Assembly: GCA_034434235.1 (NCBI GenBank)
Contig: DAOTZV010000098.1
Span: forward strand, 1 to 64,000
DNA from: CAKZKT01 sp034434235
GTDB taxonomy: Bacteria > Chloroflexota > Anaerolineae > CG2-30-64-16
Length of the DNA stretch: 64,000 nt
Direction of reading: 5' to 3'
Below are positions 1 to 8,992 of this stretch, piece by piece. Within the stretch, counting starts at the first letter, position 1; the number at the start of each line of letters is the position of its first letter. The notes beneath the pieces were generated by a model, which ran no database searches, was not told the DNA's origin, and saw only the letters and a program-made list of their open reading frames with translations. Both the position numbers and the translations under genes were made by a program.

Positions 1-490
1 CGGGCGCCGCAGCGCCGCGACACCCACCTGCGTGGGTGCACGCGTCGGCGCAGGCCGACGCCCAGCCGCAGGCTCCTTAGCCGCGACCTCGGTCGCCCCA
101 CACGCGACCTCGGTCGCCCCACAGGTCGGGGCGATTGAAATCGCGGCTAACGGGCGCCGCAGCGCCGCGACACCCACCTGCGTGGGTGCGCGTCGTCGGT
201 GTCGCGGCCGCATGTTGCGGGCGATTGAAATCGCGGCTAACGGGCGCCGCAGCGCCGCGACACCCACCTGCGTGGGTGCACGCGTCGGCGCAGGCCGACG
301 CCCAGCCGCAGGCTCTTTCGCTGCGACCCCGGTCGCCCTACAGGGCCCGCGGCGATCGTGCGTGGGGGGCGATTGAAATCGCGGCTGAGGGGCGCGGTGG
401 CGCCGCGGCACCCACCTGCGTGGGTGCACGCGTCGGCGCAGGCCGACGCCCAGCCGCAGGCTCCTTCGCTGCGACCTCGGTCGCCCTACG
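1..490. repeat. Degenerate tandem repeat array, non-coding
   Basis: About 3.5 copies of a GC-rich unit. The motif GCGATTGAAATCGC, itself a near palindrome, begins at 131, 221 and 369. Each copy continues through a hairpin (CACCCACC-TGC-GTGGGTG) and, in the longer copies, through GTCGGCGCAGGCCGAC and ACCTCGGTCGCCC. The first copy is cut by the window edge. Unit lengths vary (about 90 and 148 bp between starts) because one copy lacks the distal half. Open frames crossing it consist only of translated repeat, so I see no gene here. Confidence 0.85.
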
Positions 491-492
491 AC

Positions 493-521
493 TTGGCCAA
501 TACGCGACCATGCGCTATAAT
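493..521 (+). promoter_or_regulatory. Promoter of the DUF5107 lipoprotein gene
   Basis: TTGGCC (493-498), a 17-nt spacer and a perfect TATAAT (516-521). The start codon lies 25 nt after the -10 box, with GAGG before it. Confidence 0.75.
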
Positions 522-546
522 CCACATATCCCTGCGAGGTCCACCT

Positions 547-2664
547 ATGCGAACCATCCTTGCGAGCGTGCGAACCTGGGCCGGCGGCCTGGTCATCCTG
601 ATCCTCGCTGCGGCCTGTACGTGGCCGGGAACGGTCGCTCCGACGCCGACCGTTTCTCCGGTCCCGCGGGATGCGGCCGCGACGCCGCGGCTCACCCGGC
701 TGATCGTCGCGCCGGAGCCGGCCGGCGTGGAGGTGATCGTGGACGGCGCCGTGCGCGGCCGCTCGCCGCTGACGTTGACGTTGCCCGCCGGCGAGCATCG
801 CATCGAGCTGCGCGGAGACGGCTACGCGCCCCTCGCCGAGACGATCGCGCTCGAAGCGGGCGCCGAGGCGACCTACGCGCCCGAGCTGGAGGATGTGGCG
901 CCGCCGACCATCGTTCTGCAGAGCGACCGCACGGAAGTGGCGTGGGGCGATCAGATCCAGGTGCGCGTGACGGCCGACGACAACGCCGGCGTCGTGGACC
1001 TGGCCTTGCTGCTGGATGACCAGCCCCTGGCCGCCACCGAAGGGGAAGAGATCGCCTTCTCGTTCGCGCCGGCCACCTTGCCGGGCCTCGTCCCGGGTCG
1101 GCCCTATACCCTGACCGCGACGGCCACCGATGCCGCGGGCAACATGGGCCAGGCGTTCCTGGTCGTGAACGTCGTCCCCCGGCCGACGGCCGCGGCGACC
1201 ATCGCGCCGACCCCGTCGCCGACGGCGATCCTACCGACCGCGACGCCGGTTCCGCCGGCCGCATCGTCCACGCCCACCCGGCCGGCCGCATCGCCCACGC
1301 CCACGGCAACGCGGCCGCCTCTCGTCACCTTCCGGGTGACCCAGGTCACGATCCCGACTTATCCCTATCGGTCGTTCCTGCGCCCCGCGGCCGACCCGAC
1401 GCTGGGGGGCTACGCGGTCCTGACGCTGGATCGCGCCGCATACGAGGCATCCAATCCCCGGCCGGCGCCGGTCAGCTACACGTTGCTCGTGTTGGAAAAT
1501 CGCTACCTGCGCATCAGCATCTTGCCCCAACTGGGCGGCCGCATCTACGAGGTGATCTTCAAGCCGACCGGCCACAACGAGCTGTACCGCAATCCCGTCA
1601 TCAAGCCTACGGGCTGGGGGCCGCCCAGCCCGCCCTATCCGGCCGGCGCCAACTGGTGGCTGGCAGCCGGCGGGATCGAATGGGGCTTCCCGGTGGAAGA
1701 GCACGGCTACGAGTGGGGAAAAGAGTGGGGCTACAACACGATGCGCCTTCCCGATGGCGGCGTGCAGGTGAGCCTTTTCACGGGAGATTTCGAGCGCCCT
1801 TACGTCACGGTCAACGTCACCCTGCCGGCCGAGGCGGGCTACTTCACGATCGCGCCGACCATCGTCAATCCGACGACGGCGGCCGCGCGCGTGAAATGGT
1901 GGCTCAACGCGATGGTGGCGCCCGGCGCGGCCAACGCGCCCGGGCCGGAACTGCGCTTCATCCTGCCGGCGCGGGAGGTGACCGTCCACAGCACGGCCGA
2001 TCCGTCCCTGCCGGGGCCGGGCGCGGCGATGGCGTGGCCCGTTCACGCCGGCCGGGACATGAGCCGGCTGGGCAACTGGGGACCGTATCTCGGCTTCTTC
2101 GCGCGGCCCGCGGCCGGGGACGGCTATATGGGCGTGTACGACCCGGCGATCGAAGAGGGCCTGATGCGCGTTTTCCCCAGTGCCGTGGCGCGGGGGGCCA
2201 AGATCTTTGCCCTGGGATGGAGCCAACCCATCGGTTCAGACGTCTATACGGATGATCGCTCCGCCTACGTGGAGCTGCACGGCGGCCTGGCGCCCACGTT
2301 CGACGACTGGTACACCTTGCCTGCCGGCGGCAGCGTGAGCTGGACCGAGACCTGGTACCCTGTGGCCGACATCGGCGGGATCACGGCCGCCGCGGCCGGC
2401 GGCGCGCTCCATCTGACGGCAGAGCCGGCCGGCCTGCGCGTCCGCCTGGCGCCGACGCGGCCGGTGCGGGGCGAAGTGCGGATCGCGGCGGCCGGCGCCG
2501 AAGCGTTCGTCGGCCGCGTGGACATCAGCCCGGCGCAGCCGCTCGACGAGCTGATCCCCTTGCCGGCCGCCGCGCCGGCCGCCGGCGAGGTGCGGATCGA
2601 GCTGAAAGACGCGCAGGGCAATGTGGTCTTCGCCTATCAGGGCCAGGCGCGCCTCCGGCCATGA
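547..2664 (+). CDS. DUF5107 lipoprotein with PEGA domain
   Basis: This is a 705-residue exported lipoprotein. The signal peptide ends in the lipobox LAAAC, with Cys24 as the predicted lipidation site. Residues about 50-110 resemble a PEGA domain (GVEVIVDG, then SPLTLTLPAGEHRIEL). Residues about 118-210 look like an Ig-like fold, 212-262 form a Thr/Pro/Ala-rich linker, and the rest matches DUF5107 (LRISILPQLGGRIYEV, then NWWLAAGGIEWGFP). DUF5107 folds resemble sugar-mutarotase or lyase-like beta-sandwiches, so surface carbohydrate binding or processing is plausible but unproven. ATG 547 was chosen because a promoter and GAGG precede it; upstream in-frame codons lie in the repeat array. Confidence 0.85.
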   Translation: MRTILASVRTWAGGLVILILAAACTWPGTVAPTPTVSPVPRDAAATPRLTRLIVAPEPAGVEVIVDGAVRGRSPLTLTLPAGEHRIELRGDGYAPLAETIALEAGAEATYAPELEDVAPPTIVLQSDRTEVAWGDQIQVRVTADDNAGVVDLALLLDDQPLAATEGEEIAFSFAPATLPGLVPGRPYTLTATATDAAGNMGQAFLVVNVVPRPTAAATIAPTPSPTAILPTATPVPPAASSTPTRPAASPTPTATRPPLVTFRVTQVTIPTYPYRSFLRPAADPTLGGYAVLTLDRAAYEASNPRPAPVSYTLLVLENRYLRISILPQLGGRIYEVIFKPTGHNELYRNPVIKPTGWGPPSPPYPAGANWWLAAGGIEWGFPVEEHGYEWGKEWGYNTMRLPDGGVQVSLFTGDFERPYVTVNVTLPAEAGYFTIAPTIVNPTTAAARVKWWLNAMVAPGAANAPGPELRFILPAREVTVHSTADPSLPGPGAAMAWPVHAGRDMSRLGNWGPYLGFFARPAAGDGYMGVYDPAIEEGLMRVFPSAVARGAKIFALGWSQPIGSDVYTDDRSAYVELHGGLAPTFDDWYTLPAGGSVSWTETWYPVADIGGITAAAAGGALHLTAEPAGLRVRLAPTRPVRGEVRIAAAGAEAFVGRVDISPAQPLDELIPLPAAAPAAGEVRIELKDAQGNVVFAYQGQARLRP

Positions 2665-2681
2665 GATCCGCGCGGCCGTAA

Positions 2682-2710
2682 TTGACCGCGCGGGTGGGCA
2701 ATGCTATAAT
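2682..2710 (+). promoter_or_regulatory. Promoter of the GT2 gene, almost leaderless
   Basis: TTGACC (2682-2687), 17 nt, TATAAT (2705-2710). Transcription should begin near 2717, only about 4 nt before ATG 2721. Confidence 0.8.
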
Positions 2711-2720
2711 CTCGGTGCCC

Positions 2721-3722
2721 ATGGACAGTGCGCCGATGACATCTCTCGATCTGGCGATCATCATCGTCAACTACAATACCAGCGCCCTGCTGCGCGATTG
2801 CCTGCGTTCCCTGGCGGCCAGCGAGCTGGACGGCCTGTCGGTGGCCGTGTGCGTGGTGGACAACGCTTCGGCCGACGATAGCGTGGCGATGGTGCGCCGG
2901 GAATTTCCCGACGTCCACCTGATCGCGAACCAGGCGAACGTCGGCTATCCGCGCGCCAACAACCAGGGGTTGCGCTACTTCGGATTCAGCGATCGGCCGG
3001 CGGTCGCCGCGGCGGAAGCGGCCGGCGAGCGCGCCGCGGCGTTGCCCCGCTACGCCCTGTTGCTCAACCCCGACACCGTTTTGCCGCCGACCGCCCTGCG
3101 CGACATGATCGCGTTCATGGAGGCGCATCCCCGGGCGGGCGCGGCCGGGCCGAAGCTGGTGCGCCTGGACGGCTCGCTCGATCGCGCGTGTCGGCGCTCC
3201 TTCCCCACCCCCGCCAGCTCCCTGTTTCACCTGGCCCGGCTCGATCGCCTTTTTCCGCACAGTCCGCGCTTCGCCCGTTACGACCTGCGTTACCTCGACC
3301 CCGACCTGGTGACGCCGGTGGACGCCATCGTGGGCGCGTTCATGCTGGTGCGTCGCGAGGCCATCCTGCAGGCCGGCCTCCTGGACGAGACCTTCTTCAT
3401 GTACGGCGAAGACCTGGATTGGGCCAAGCGCATCACCGACGCCGGCTGGCAGGTGTGGTACAATCCCGCGGTGACCGTCACCCACGTGAAGGAGGCCGCA
3501 TCGCGACACTCCTACCGGGCGCGCGTCGAGTTCTACCGCGCGCTGACGATCTTTTACGAGAAGCACTACAAGGCGAGCACTGCTTTCTGGATGGATTGGC
3601 TGATCCGCGGGGGCATCTTCTTCTTCGCGCAGCTCGATCTGCTCGGCCGCCGACTGCGCGGCCAGGGGCCGGCCGCCGACCGCCGGCCACGACCTTCTGC
3701 CGATGTGAGGACCAGCTCATGA
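2721..3722 (+). CDS. Glycosyltransferase family 2
   Basis: A 333-residue GT-A fold glycosyltransferase of the rhamnosyltransferase-like kind. The N-terminal strand and loop read DLAIIIVNYNTSALLRDCL, followed by VVDNASADDS. The metal/nucleotide-binding region is LLLNPDTVLPP, and the acceptor-side motif FMYGEDLDWAKRI is typical of the family. It probably adds a sugar to a lipid-linked glycan at the cytoplasmic membrane. The 3' end overlaps the next gene by ATGA, so it should be translationally coupled to the priming glycosylphosphotransferase. ATG 2721 or ATG 2736 is the start; the promoter only 10 nt upstream of 2721 excludes anything earlier. Donor and acceptor cannot be read from the sequence. 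Confidence 0.88.
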   Translation: MDSAPMTSLDLAIIIVNYNTSALLRDCLRSLAASELDGLSVAVCVVDNASADDSVAMVRREFPDVHLIANQANVGYPRANNQGLRYFGFSDRPAVAAAEAAGERAAALPRYALLLNPDTVLPPTALRDMIAFMEAHPRAGAAGPKLVRLDGSLDRACRRSFPTPASSLFHLARLDRLFPHSPRFARYDLRYLDPDLVTPVDAIVGAFMLVRREAILQAGLLDETFFMYGEDLDWAKRITDAGWQVWYNPAVTVTHVKEAASRHSYRARVEFYRALTIFYEKHYKASTAFWMDWLIRGGIFFFAQLDLLGRRLRGQGPAADRRPRPSADVRTSS

Positions 3723-5185
3723 GCGCCGATCCGGCCACGCCGACCGCCACAGCCGCCGGCCGCAGCGGCCAGCGCCGGCCCGATCAGCCCCCACGGGCGC
3801 CGGGCCGCCGGCTGCGCATGTTCTTCCTGGTCTCGCTGGTGTTGACCGATGCCGCCGCGAGCCTGCTCGCCTTTTATATCGCCTACCTCTTGCGCATGCT
3901 CACGGTCGGTCCCAAGATCGGGCCGTTCCGCGACTACTTCATCCTGGCGGCCATCCAGCTCGTCAATACCCTGCTCGTCTTCTTCGGCTACAAGTTCTAC
4001 CATCGCCGACATGCAGCCATCTTGTTGGACGAGGTCTACCGCATGTTCGGGGCGGTCTCGGTGGCCACGCTGCTCACCATCGCGTTCCTGGGCTTCGTCC
4101 TGCGGGGGCTGGAATATCAACGCCTGATGATCGTGTTCGCCTGGGCCGCGGCGCTGGTGCTGATGCCGTTCGGCCGCTGGGTGCATAGCCGGATTCAACG
4201 CTGGTTGCAGCGCCGCGGCAAAGGCGCGGAGCGCGTGCTGATCGTCGGCAGCGGCGAAGTAGGCCGGATGATCCTGCAAAAGATCCAGCACACCCCTGGC
4301 CTGGGCTACCAGGTCGTCGGCTTCGTGGATGTGAACCCGACGCAAAGCCGCGTGTTGGGCCTGCCGGTCTTCGGCAGCATAGACGACCTGCCGCGGGTGA
4401 TCGAAGAGCAGGGGATCGCCGAGGTGATCATCGCGCTGCCCGAAGCGAGCCATCAGGAGCTGGTGGGGATCGTGGCGCAATGCGAGCGCGAAAAGGTGAG
4501 CATCCGCGTCTTCCCCGATGTCTTCCAGATCATGGCGTCGGAGGTGACGATCAGCGACCTGGCCGGCTTGCCGCTGTTGACGATCCGCGATGTGGCGCTG
4601 CGCGGCTGGAAGCTGACCCTCAAGCGCATTGTAGACATCGTGTTCAGCAGCCTGTTCCTGTTCTTCATGTCGCCCCTGATGATGCTGGTGGCGCTGGCCA
4701 TCAAGCTGGATTCGCCAGGGCCGGTCTTCTTCGTCCAGGAGCGCATGGGCCTGGACGCCAAACCGTTCAAGCTGCTCAAGTTCCGCTCTATGCGCCAGGA
4801 CGCCGAGGCGAACGGCCCCGGTTGGACAACCAAGAATGATCCGCGGCGCACGCGCGTGGGCGCGTTCATCCGCAAGACCTCGATTGACGAATTGCCCCAG
4901 TTCATCAACGTGCTGATGGGCGACATGAGCGTGGTGGGCCCGCGGCCCGAACAGCCGGCCTATGTGGAGCAGTTCCGCCAGAGCATCCCCCGTTACATGG
5001 AGCGCCACCGCGAGAAGGCCGGCATCACCGGCTGGGCGCAGGTCAACGGCCTGCGCGGAGACACCTCGATCGCGGAGCGCACCAAGTACGACCTCTGGTA
5101 CATCGAAAACTGGTCCCTCTGGCTCGATTTTCGCATCATGTTGCGCACCGTGTTCAAGATCTTCACCGATCAGTCCGCCTATTGA
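3719..5185 (+). CDS. Polyprenyl-phosphate glycosylphosphotransferase
   Basis: A 488-residue member of the WbaP/WcaJ family, which starts exopolysaccharide synthesis by moving a sugar phosphate onto undecaprenyl phosphate. About five membrane segments occupy the first 170 residues. A Rossmann-like CoA-binding domain follows (RVLIVGSGEVGRMI), and the C-terminal third is the catalytic domain, with KRIVDIVF, the re-entrant hydrophobic segment, KFRSM, VVGPRPEQP and GLRGDTS. The length is normal for the family. The start overlaps the stop of the upstream GT2, so the two form one short exopolysaccharide operon. The sugar transferred cannot be told. Confidence 0.93.
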   Translation: MSADPATPTATAAGRSGQRRPDQPPRAPGRRLRMFFLVSLVLTDAAASLLAFYIAYLLRMLTVGPKIGPFRDYFILAAIQLVNTLLVFFGYKFYHRRHAAILLDEVYRMFGAVSVATLLTIAFLGFVLRGLEYQRLMIVFAWAAALVLMPFGRWVHSRIQRWLQRRGKGAERVLIVGSGEVGRMILQKIQHTPGLGYQVVGFVDVNPTQSRVLGLPVFGSIDDLPRVIEEQGIAEVIIALPEASHQELVGIVAQCEREKVSIRVFPDVFQIMASEVTISDLAGLPLLTIRDVALRGWKLTLKRIVDIVFSSLFLFFMSPLMMLVALAIKLDSPGPVFFVQERMGLDAKPFKLLKFRSMRQDAEANGPGWTTKNDPRRTRVGAFIRKTSIDELPQFINVLMGDMSVVGPRPEQPAYVEQFRQSIPRYMERHREKAGITGWAQVNGLRGDTSIAERTKYDLWYIENWSLWLDFRIMLRTVFKIFTDQSAY

Positions 5186-5188
5186 ATT

Positions 5189-5217
5189 TTGACACGCTCG
5201 CCGCTTCGTGGTATCAT
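5189..5217 (+). promoter_or_regulatory. Sigma-A promoter of the hrcA operon
   Basis: TTGACA (5189-5194), 17 nt, TATCAT (5212-5217). Transcription should begin near 5224, just before the CIRCE operator. Confidence 0.88.
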
Positions 5218-5230
5218 TTGGCCCGATGGA

Positions 5231-5257
5231 TTAGCACTCTCGCATCGAGAGTGCTAA
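5231..5257 (+). promoter_or_regulatory. CIRCE operator (HrcA binding site)
   Basis: A perfect consensus TTAGCACTC-N9-GAGTGCTAA lies between the transcription start and the hrcA ribosome binding site. HrcA is known to repress its own heat-shock operon through this element. Confidence 0.98.
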
Positions 5258-5272
5258 AGCGAGGTGGGAGCG

Positions 5273-6340
5273 ATGCCCGAGATGACGCTGCGTCGCCAGG
5301 CCATCCTGGGCCTGGTCATCCGATCCTATATCGAGAAGGGCCAGCCGGTCGGGTCGAAAGCCTTTGTCGAGGGGTATGGCCTGGAGCTCAGCGCGGCCAC
5401 CATCCGCAACGAAATGGCCGCGCTGGAAGAGATGGGATATCTGACGCATCCGCACACCTCGGCGGGTCGCATCCCGACCGAGCAAGGCTACCGCTATTTC
5501 GTCGAACACCTGTTGGGCGACACCGAGCTGCCGTTGCCCGAGCAGCTCAAGATCCGCCATCAGTTCCACCAGGCGCGGCTGGAGCTGGACCAATGGGTGC
5601 GGCTGGCGGTGGCCGTGTTGGCGCACACCACGCGCAAAGCGGCCGTGGCGACACCCCCGCGGGCGCGCGAGAGCAAGTTCAAGCATCTGGAGCTGATCAG
5701 CCTGCACGACACCCTGGTCTTACTGGTCCTGGTGTTGCAAGGGGGCACGGTGAAGCAGGAGATGCTCACCCTGGACCAGCCGATGGATCAAGAGTCGCTG
5801 AGCCGGCTTTCCAATCAGCTCAATGCGGAATGCGTGGGGTTAACCGGCAGCCAGATCGGCGCCCGCCTGGCTGCCCGTTCTGGTCTGATCGGCCAGCTCG
5901 GCGAGCTGGTGAGCCAGACCATGCTCAACATGGATACGCGAGAGGCGAACGCGTTCTACCGCGAGGGGCTGGTGCACATCCTGGCCGAGCCGGAGTTCGC
6001 AGAGGCGGAACAGGCGCGCCAGATGGTGCAGACGCTGGAAGGCCCGGCGCTGGTGGACGTGGTCATGGCCGCGGCCGAGCCGCTCGGCGTGGGCGGCGTG
6101 CAGGTGCTGATCGGCGGCGAAGGGCGCTGGCGCGATTTCGCCGAGCTGAGCCTGGTGCTCTCGCGCTACGGCGTCGAGGGTCGGGCCAGCGGCTTGCTGG
6201 GCGTGGTCGGGCCGATTCGCATGCCCTATGACTACACCATCGGCGCGGTGCGCTACGTCTCGCAGTTGATGAGCGACCTGGTCAACGAGTGGTACGTCGG
6301 CCATCCACTTGAGCATCGCGTTGGAAATTCACGGAGTTGA
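5273..6340 (+). CDS. hrcA: Heat-inducible transcription repressor HrcA
   Basis: A 355-residue repressor of class I heat-shock genes. The N-terminal winged helix is clear (LRRQAILGLVIRSYIEKG, then LSAATIRNEMAALEEMGYL, then HTSAGRIPTEQGYRYFV), followed by the GAF-like dimerisation region. It should bind the CIRCE element 16 bp upstream of its own start and be kept active by chaperonin. ATG 5273 was preferred over GTG 5264 because AGGTGGGAG ends about 3-7 nt before it. It heads hrcA-grpE-dnaK; grpE follows after 9 bp. No other CIRCE was seen in the window. Confidence 0.97.
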   Translation: MPEMTLRRQAILGLVIRSYIEKGQPVGSKAFVEGYGLELSAATIRNEMAALEEMGYLTHPHTSAGRIPTEQGYRYFVEHLLGDTELPLPEQLKIRHQFHQARLELDQWVRLAVAVLAHTTRKAAVATPPRARESKFKHLELISLHDTLVLLVLVLQGGTVKQEMLTLDQPMDQESLSRLSNQLNAECVGLTGSQIGARLAARSGLIGQLGELVSQTMLNMDTREANAFYREGLVHILAEPEFAEAEQARQMVQTLEGPALVDVVMAAAEPLGVGGVQVLIGGEGRWRDFAELSLVLSRYGVEGRASGLLGVVGPIRMPYDYTIGAVRYVSQLMSDLVNEWYVGHPLEHRVGNSRS

Positions 6341-6349
6341 GTAGAAACG

Positions 6350-6907
6350 ATGAGCGAAGAGAGTGAACTGATCAACCAGCCGGTCGAAGAACAGGCCGGC
6401 CGACAGGACGGCCATGAGCAGGCGCCGGCCGGGGAAGTAGACGAAATCCAGGCCTTGCGCGAGCAACTGGCGCAGGCGCAGGCGCAGGCGGCCGAATACC
6501 TGGATAACTGGCGCCGCACCGCGGCCGAGCTGAGCAACGCGCGCAAGCGGATGCAACGCGAGGCGGAGGAATATCGGGCCACGGCGGCCGTGCGCGTCCT
6601 CGAAAAGCTCTTGCCGATCGCCGACGACATCGCGCGGGCCTTCGAGAACCTGCCGGCCGACCAGGCCGAAAGCGAATGGGTCAACGGCTTCCGCCTGATC
6701 CAGCGCAAGCTGGAGCAGCTCTTGGAGAGCGAAGGGGTCTCGGCGATCGCGACCGAGGGCCAGCGCTTTGACCCGGCTCTGCATTATGCGGTGACCCACG
6801 AAGACGCCGAGGGTTACAGCGAAGGCCAGATCATCGCAGAGGTGAGCCGCGGCTATATGCTGGGCGATCGCGTGCTGCGGCCGAGCATGGTACGTGTGGC
6901 GAAATAA
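6350..6907 (+). CDS. grpE: Nucleotide exchange factor GrpE
   Basis: A 185-residue cochaperone that releases ADP from DnaK. An acidic, Gln-rich tail leads into a long coiled coil (LREQLAQAQAQAAEYLDNWRR) and the C-terminal beta domain (ALHYAVTHEDAEGY, then LGDRVLRPSMVRVAK). The length is normal. It lies 9 bp after hrcA and 23 bp before dnaK, under the same CIRCE-controlled promoter. Confidence 0.96.
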   Translation: MSEESELINQPVEEQAGRQDGHEQAPAGEVDEIQALREQLAQAQAQAAEYLDNWRRTAAELSNARKRMQREAEEYRATAAVRVLEKLLPIADDIARAFENLPADQAESEWVNGFRLIQRKLEQLLESEGVSAIATEGQRFDPALHYAVTHEDAEGYSEGQIIAEVSRGYMLGDRVLRPSMVRVAK

Positions 6908-6930
6908 TCGAAAGAAGGAGTTTTTCAGCT

Positions 6931-8826
6931 ATGGGCAAGATCGTCGGCATTGACCTTGGTACGACCAACTCTGTCGTGGCCGTCATGGAAGGCAACGAAC
7001 CGGTCGTCATCCCGAGCGCCGAGGGCTCACGCCTCTTCCCGTCGGTGGTGGCGGTGAATCCGAAGACAGGCGAACGCATGGTGGGCCAGGTGGCCCGTCG
7101 CCAGGCGATCACCAATCCGGATAACACCATCTTCTCGGTCAAACGGCTGATGGGGCGCCGCTTCAACGATCCGGAAGTCGTCAAGGCGCGCAAGGTGCTT
7201 CCCTATAAGATCATCGAACACAGCAACGGCGACGCGTGGGTGGTGTTGGGCGGCCAGAACTATTCCCCGCCCGAGATCTCGGCCATGATCTTGCAGAAGA
7301 TCAAAACCGACGCCGAGGCGTATCTCGGGGAGCCGGTGACCCAGGCCGTGATCACCGTGCCGGCCTACTTCAACGACAGCCAGCGCCAGGCGACGAAGGA
7401 CGCGGGCAAGATCGCCGGGCTGGATGTGCTGCGCATCATCAACGAGCCGACCGCCAGCGCGCTGGCCTATGGCCTGGACAAGAAGATAGACCAGAAGATC
7501 GCGGTGTACGACCTGGGCGGCGGCACGTTCGACATCTCCATCCTCGACGTCGGCGAGGGGGTCTTCCAGGTGCTCAGCACCAACGGCGACACCTTCCTGG
7601 GCGGCGACGACTTCGATCAGCGCATCATCAACTGGATCGCGGACGAGTTCAAGCGCGAGCATGGCATTGACCTGCGCTCCGACCGCATGGCGCTGCAACG
7701 CCTGAAGGAGGCGGCCGAGAAGGCGAAGATCGAGCTCTCGACGGTGCTGCAAACCGAGATCAATCTGCCGTTCATCACGGCCGACGCGAGCGGCCCTAAG
7801 CACCTGCAGATGACCCTGACGCGGGCCAAGCTGGAACAGCTCACCGCCGACTTGATCGAGCGCACCATCGAGCCGTGCCGCCAGGCGCTGGCCGATGCCA
7901 AACTGACCACCAACGACATCGCCGAGGTGGTGCTGGTGGGTGGCATGACCCGCATGCCGGCCGTGCAGGAGGCGGTGCGTCGTTTCTTCGGCCGCGAGCC
8001 GCACAAGGGGGTCAACCCCGACGAGGTGGTTGCCATCGGCGCGGCCATCCAGGCGGGCGTGCTCGGCGGCTCGGTGAAGGACATCCTGCTCCTCGACGTG
8101 ACGCCGTTGACCCTCTCCATCGAGACGCTGGGTGGCGTGGCCACGCCGATGATCGAGCGCAATACCACGATCCCGGTCAAGAAGACGCAGATCTTCTCGA
8201 CCGCCTCGGACATGCAGACCGAGGTCGAGATCGTGGTGACGCAGGGCGAGCGGCCCATGGCGCGCGATAACAAGCTGCTCGGCAATTTCCGGCTCACCGG
8301 CATTCCGCCGGCCCCGCGTGGGGTCCCGCAGATCGAGGTGACCTTCGACATCGATGCGGACGGCATTTTGCACGTGAGCGCGCGGGACAAGGCGACCGGC
8401 CGCGAGCAAAGCATCAAGATCACGGCCTCCAGTGGCCTGTCGAAGGAGCAGATCGAGCAGATGGTGAAGGAGGCCGAGCGGCACGCCGAGGAGGACCGCA
8501 AGCGCAAGGCGCAGGTGGAGGCGCGCAACCGGGCCGACAATGCCCACTATCAGGTGCAGAAGTTCATCCAGGAGAACGGCGACAAGCTATCGGACGCGGA
8601 CAAGAAGGCGTTGCAGGGCAAGATGGACGAAGTGAAGGCCGCGCTGGATCGCAACGCGAGCACCGAGGAGCTGGACAAGGCGACCGACCGGCTGATGGAC
8701 GAGTGGCAGAAGGTGGGCGCGAAGATGTATCAGCAGGCCGGTCCGCAGACGCCGCCTCCGGGCGCGGGCGGCTCCGGCGGCGATGGCAGCGAGGATGTCG
8801 TCGAAGGGGAATACCGCAAGGTGTGA
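6931..8826 (+). CDS. dnaK: Chaperone protein DnaK (Hsp70)
   Basis: A 631-residue Hsp70. The ATPase domain begins GIDLGTTNSVVAVMEG and contains VITVPAYFNDSQRQATKDAG, the phosphate-2 motif YDLGGGTFDISIL and the adenosine motif VVLVGGMTRMPAVQ. The interdomain linker is DILLLDVTPLTL. The substrate domain and helical lid follow, with a Gly-rich tail ending DVVEGEYRKV. It is preceded by AAGGAG. The operon stops here at a strong terminator (8893-8929). dnaJ is absent, although in many genomes it follows dnaK. Confidence 0.98.
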   Translation: MGKIVGIDLGTTNSVVAVMEGNEPVVIPSAEGSRLFPSVVAVNPKTGERMVGQVARRQAITNPDNTIFSVKRLMGRRFNDPEVVKARKVLPYKIIEHSNGDAWVVLGGQNYSPPEISAMILQKIKTDAEAYLGEPVTQAVITVPAYFNDSQRQATKDAGKIAGLDVLRIINEPTASALAYGLDKKIDQKIAVYDLGGGTFDISILDVGEGVFQVLSTNGDTFLGGDDFDQRIINWIADEFKREHGIDLRSDRMALQRLKEAAEKAKIELSTVLQTEINLPFITADASGPKHLQMTLTRAKLEQLTADLIERTIEPCRQALADAKLTTNDIAEVVLVGGMTRMPAVQEAVRRFFGREPHKGVNPDEVVAIGAAIQAGVLGGSVKDILLLDVTPLTLSIETLGGVATPMIERNTTIPVKKTQIFSTASDMQTEVEIVVTQGERPMARDNKLLGNFRLTGIPPAPRGVPQIEVTFDIDADGILHVSARDKATGREQSIKITASSGLSKEQIEQMVKEAERHAEEDRKRKAQVEARNRADNAHYQVQKFIQENGDKLSDADKKALQGKMDEVKAALDRNASTEELDKATDRLMDEWQKVGAKMYQQAGPQTPPPGAGGSGGDGSEDVVEGEYRKV

Positions 8827-8838
8827 TGGGATCGCCTA

Positions 8839-8872
8839 CGCGCCAGGCGCTTGAGAAGGATGCCTGGCGCGT
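8839..8872. repeat. GTGCCAGGC-family hairpin, copy 1
   Basis: Inverted repeat CGCGCCAGGC / GCCTGGCGCG with a short loop, 13 bp after the dnaK stop. It belongs to a family also found at 8893, 15182, 15235, 23007, 25437 and 58245. Confidence 0.75.
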
Positions 8873-8892
8873 TTCGGCGATGACGGATCTAT

Positions 8893-8929
8893 GTGCCAGG
8901 CACCCTTTCCGGTGCCTGGCACTTTTTTT
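8893..8929 (+). terminator. Rho-independent terminator after dnaK
   Basis: A perfect 12-bp stem, GTGCCAGGCACC / GGTGCCTGGCAC, with a 6-nt loop, followed by seven T. It is also copy 2 of the GTGCCAGGC hairpin family. Confidence 0.93.
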
Positions 8930-8940
8930 GCGCGGGGGTG

Positions 8941-8985
8941 GGCCGTCCACGAATAGGGCCACGAATAAATCATTCGTGGACGGCC
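8941..8985. repeat. Inverted repeat between convergent genes
   Basis: A perfect 14-bp inverted repeat (GGCCGTCCACGAAT and its complement) around a 17-nt loop, ending 8 bp before the 3' end of the cytochrome gene. It may stop or stabilise the minus-strand transcript, but it has no T tract. Confidence 0.6.
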
Positions 8986-8992
8986 GGCCAAC

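Noticed and set aside
1..490. Possible CRISPR array
   Set aside because: Units are long, unequal and mostly repeat, with no unique spacers of constant length and no cas genes.
358..546. Upstream extension of the DUF5107 gene to about 358
   Set aside because: It would translate the repeat array and bypass a clear signal peptide and promoter just before ATG 547.
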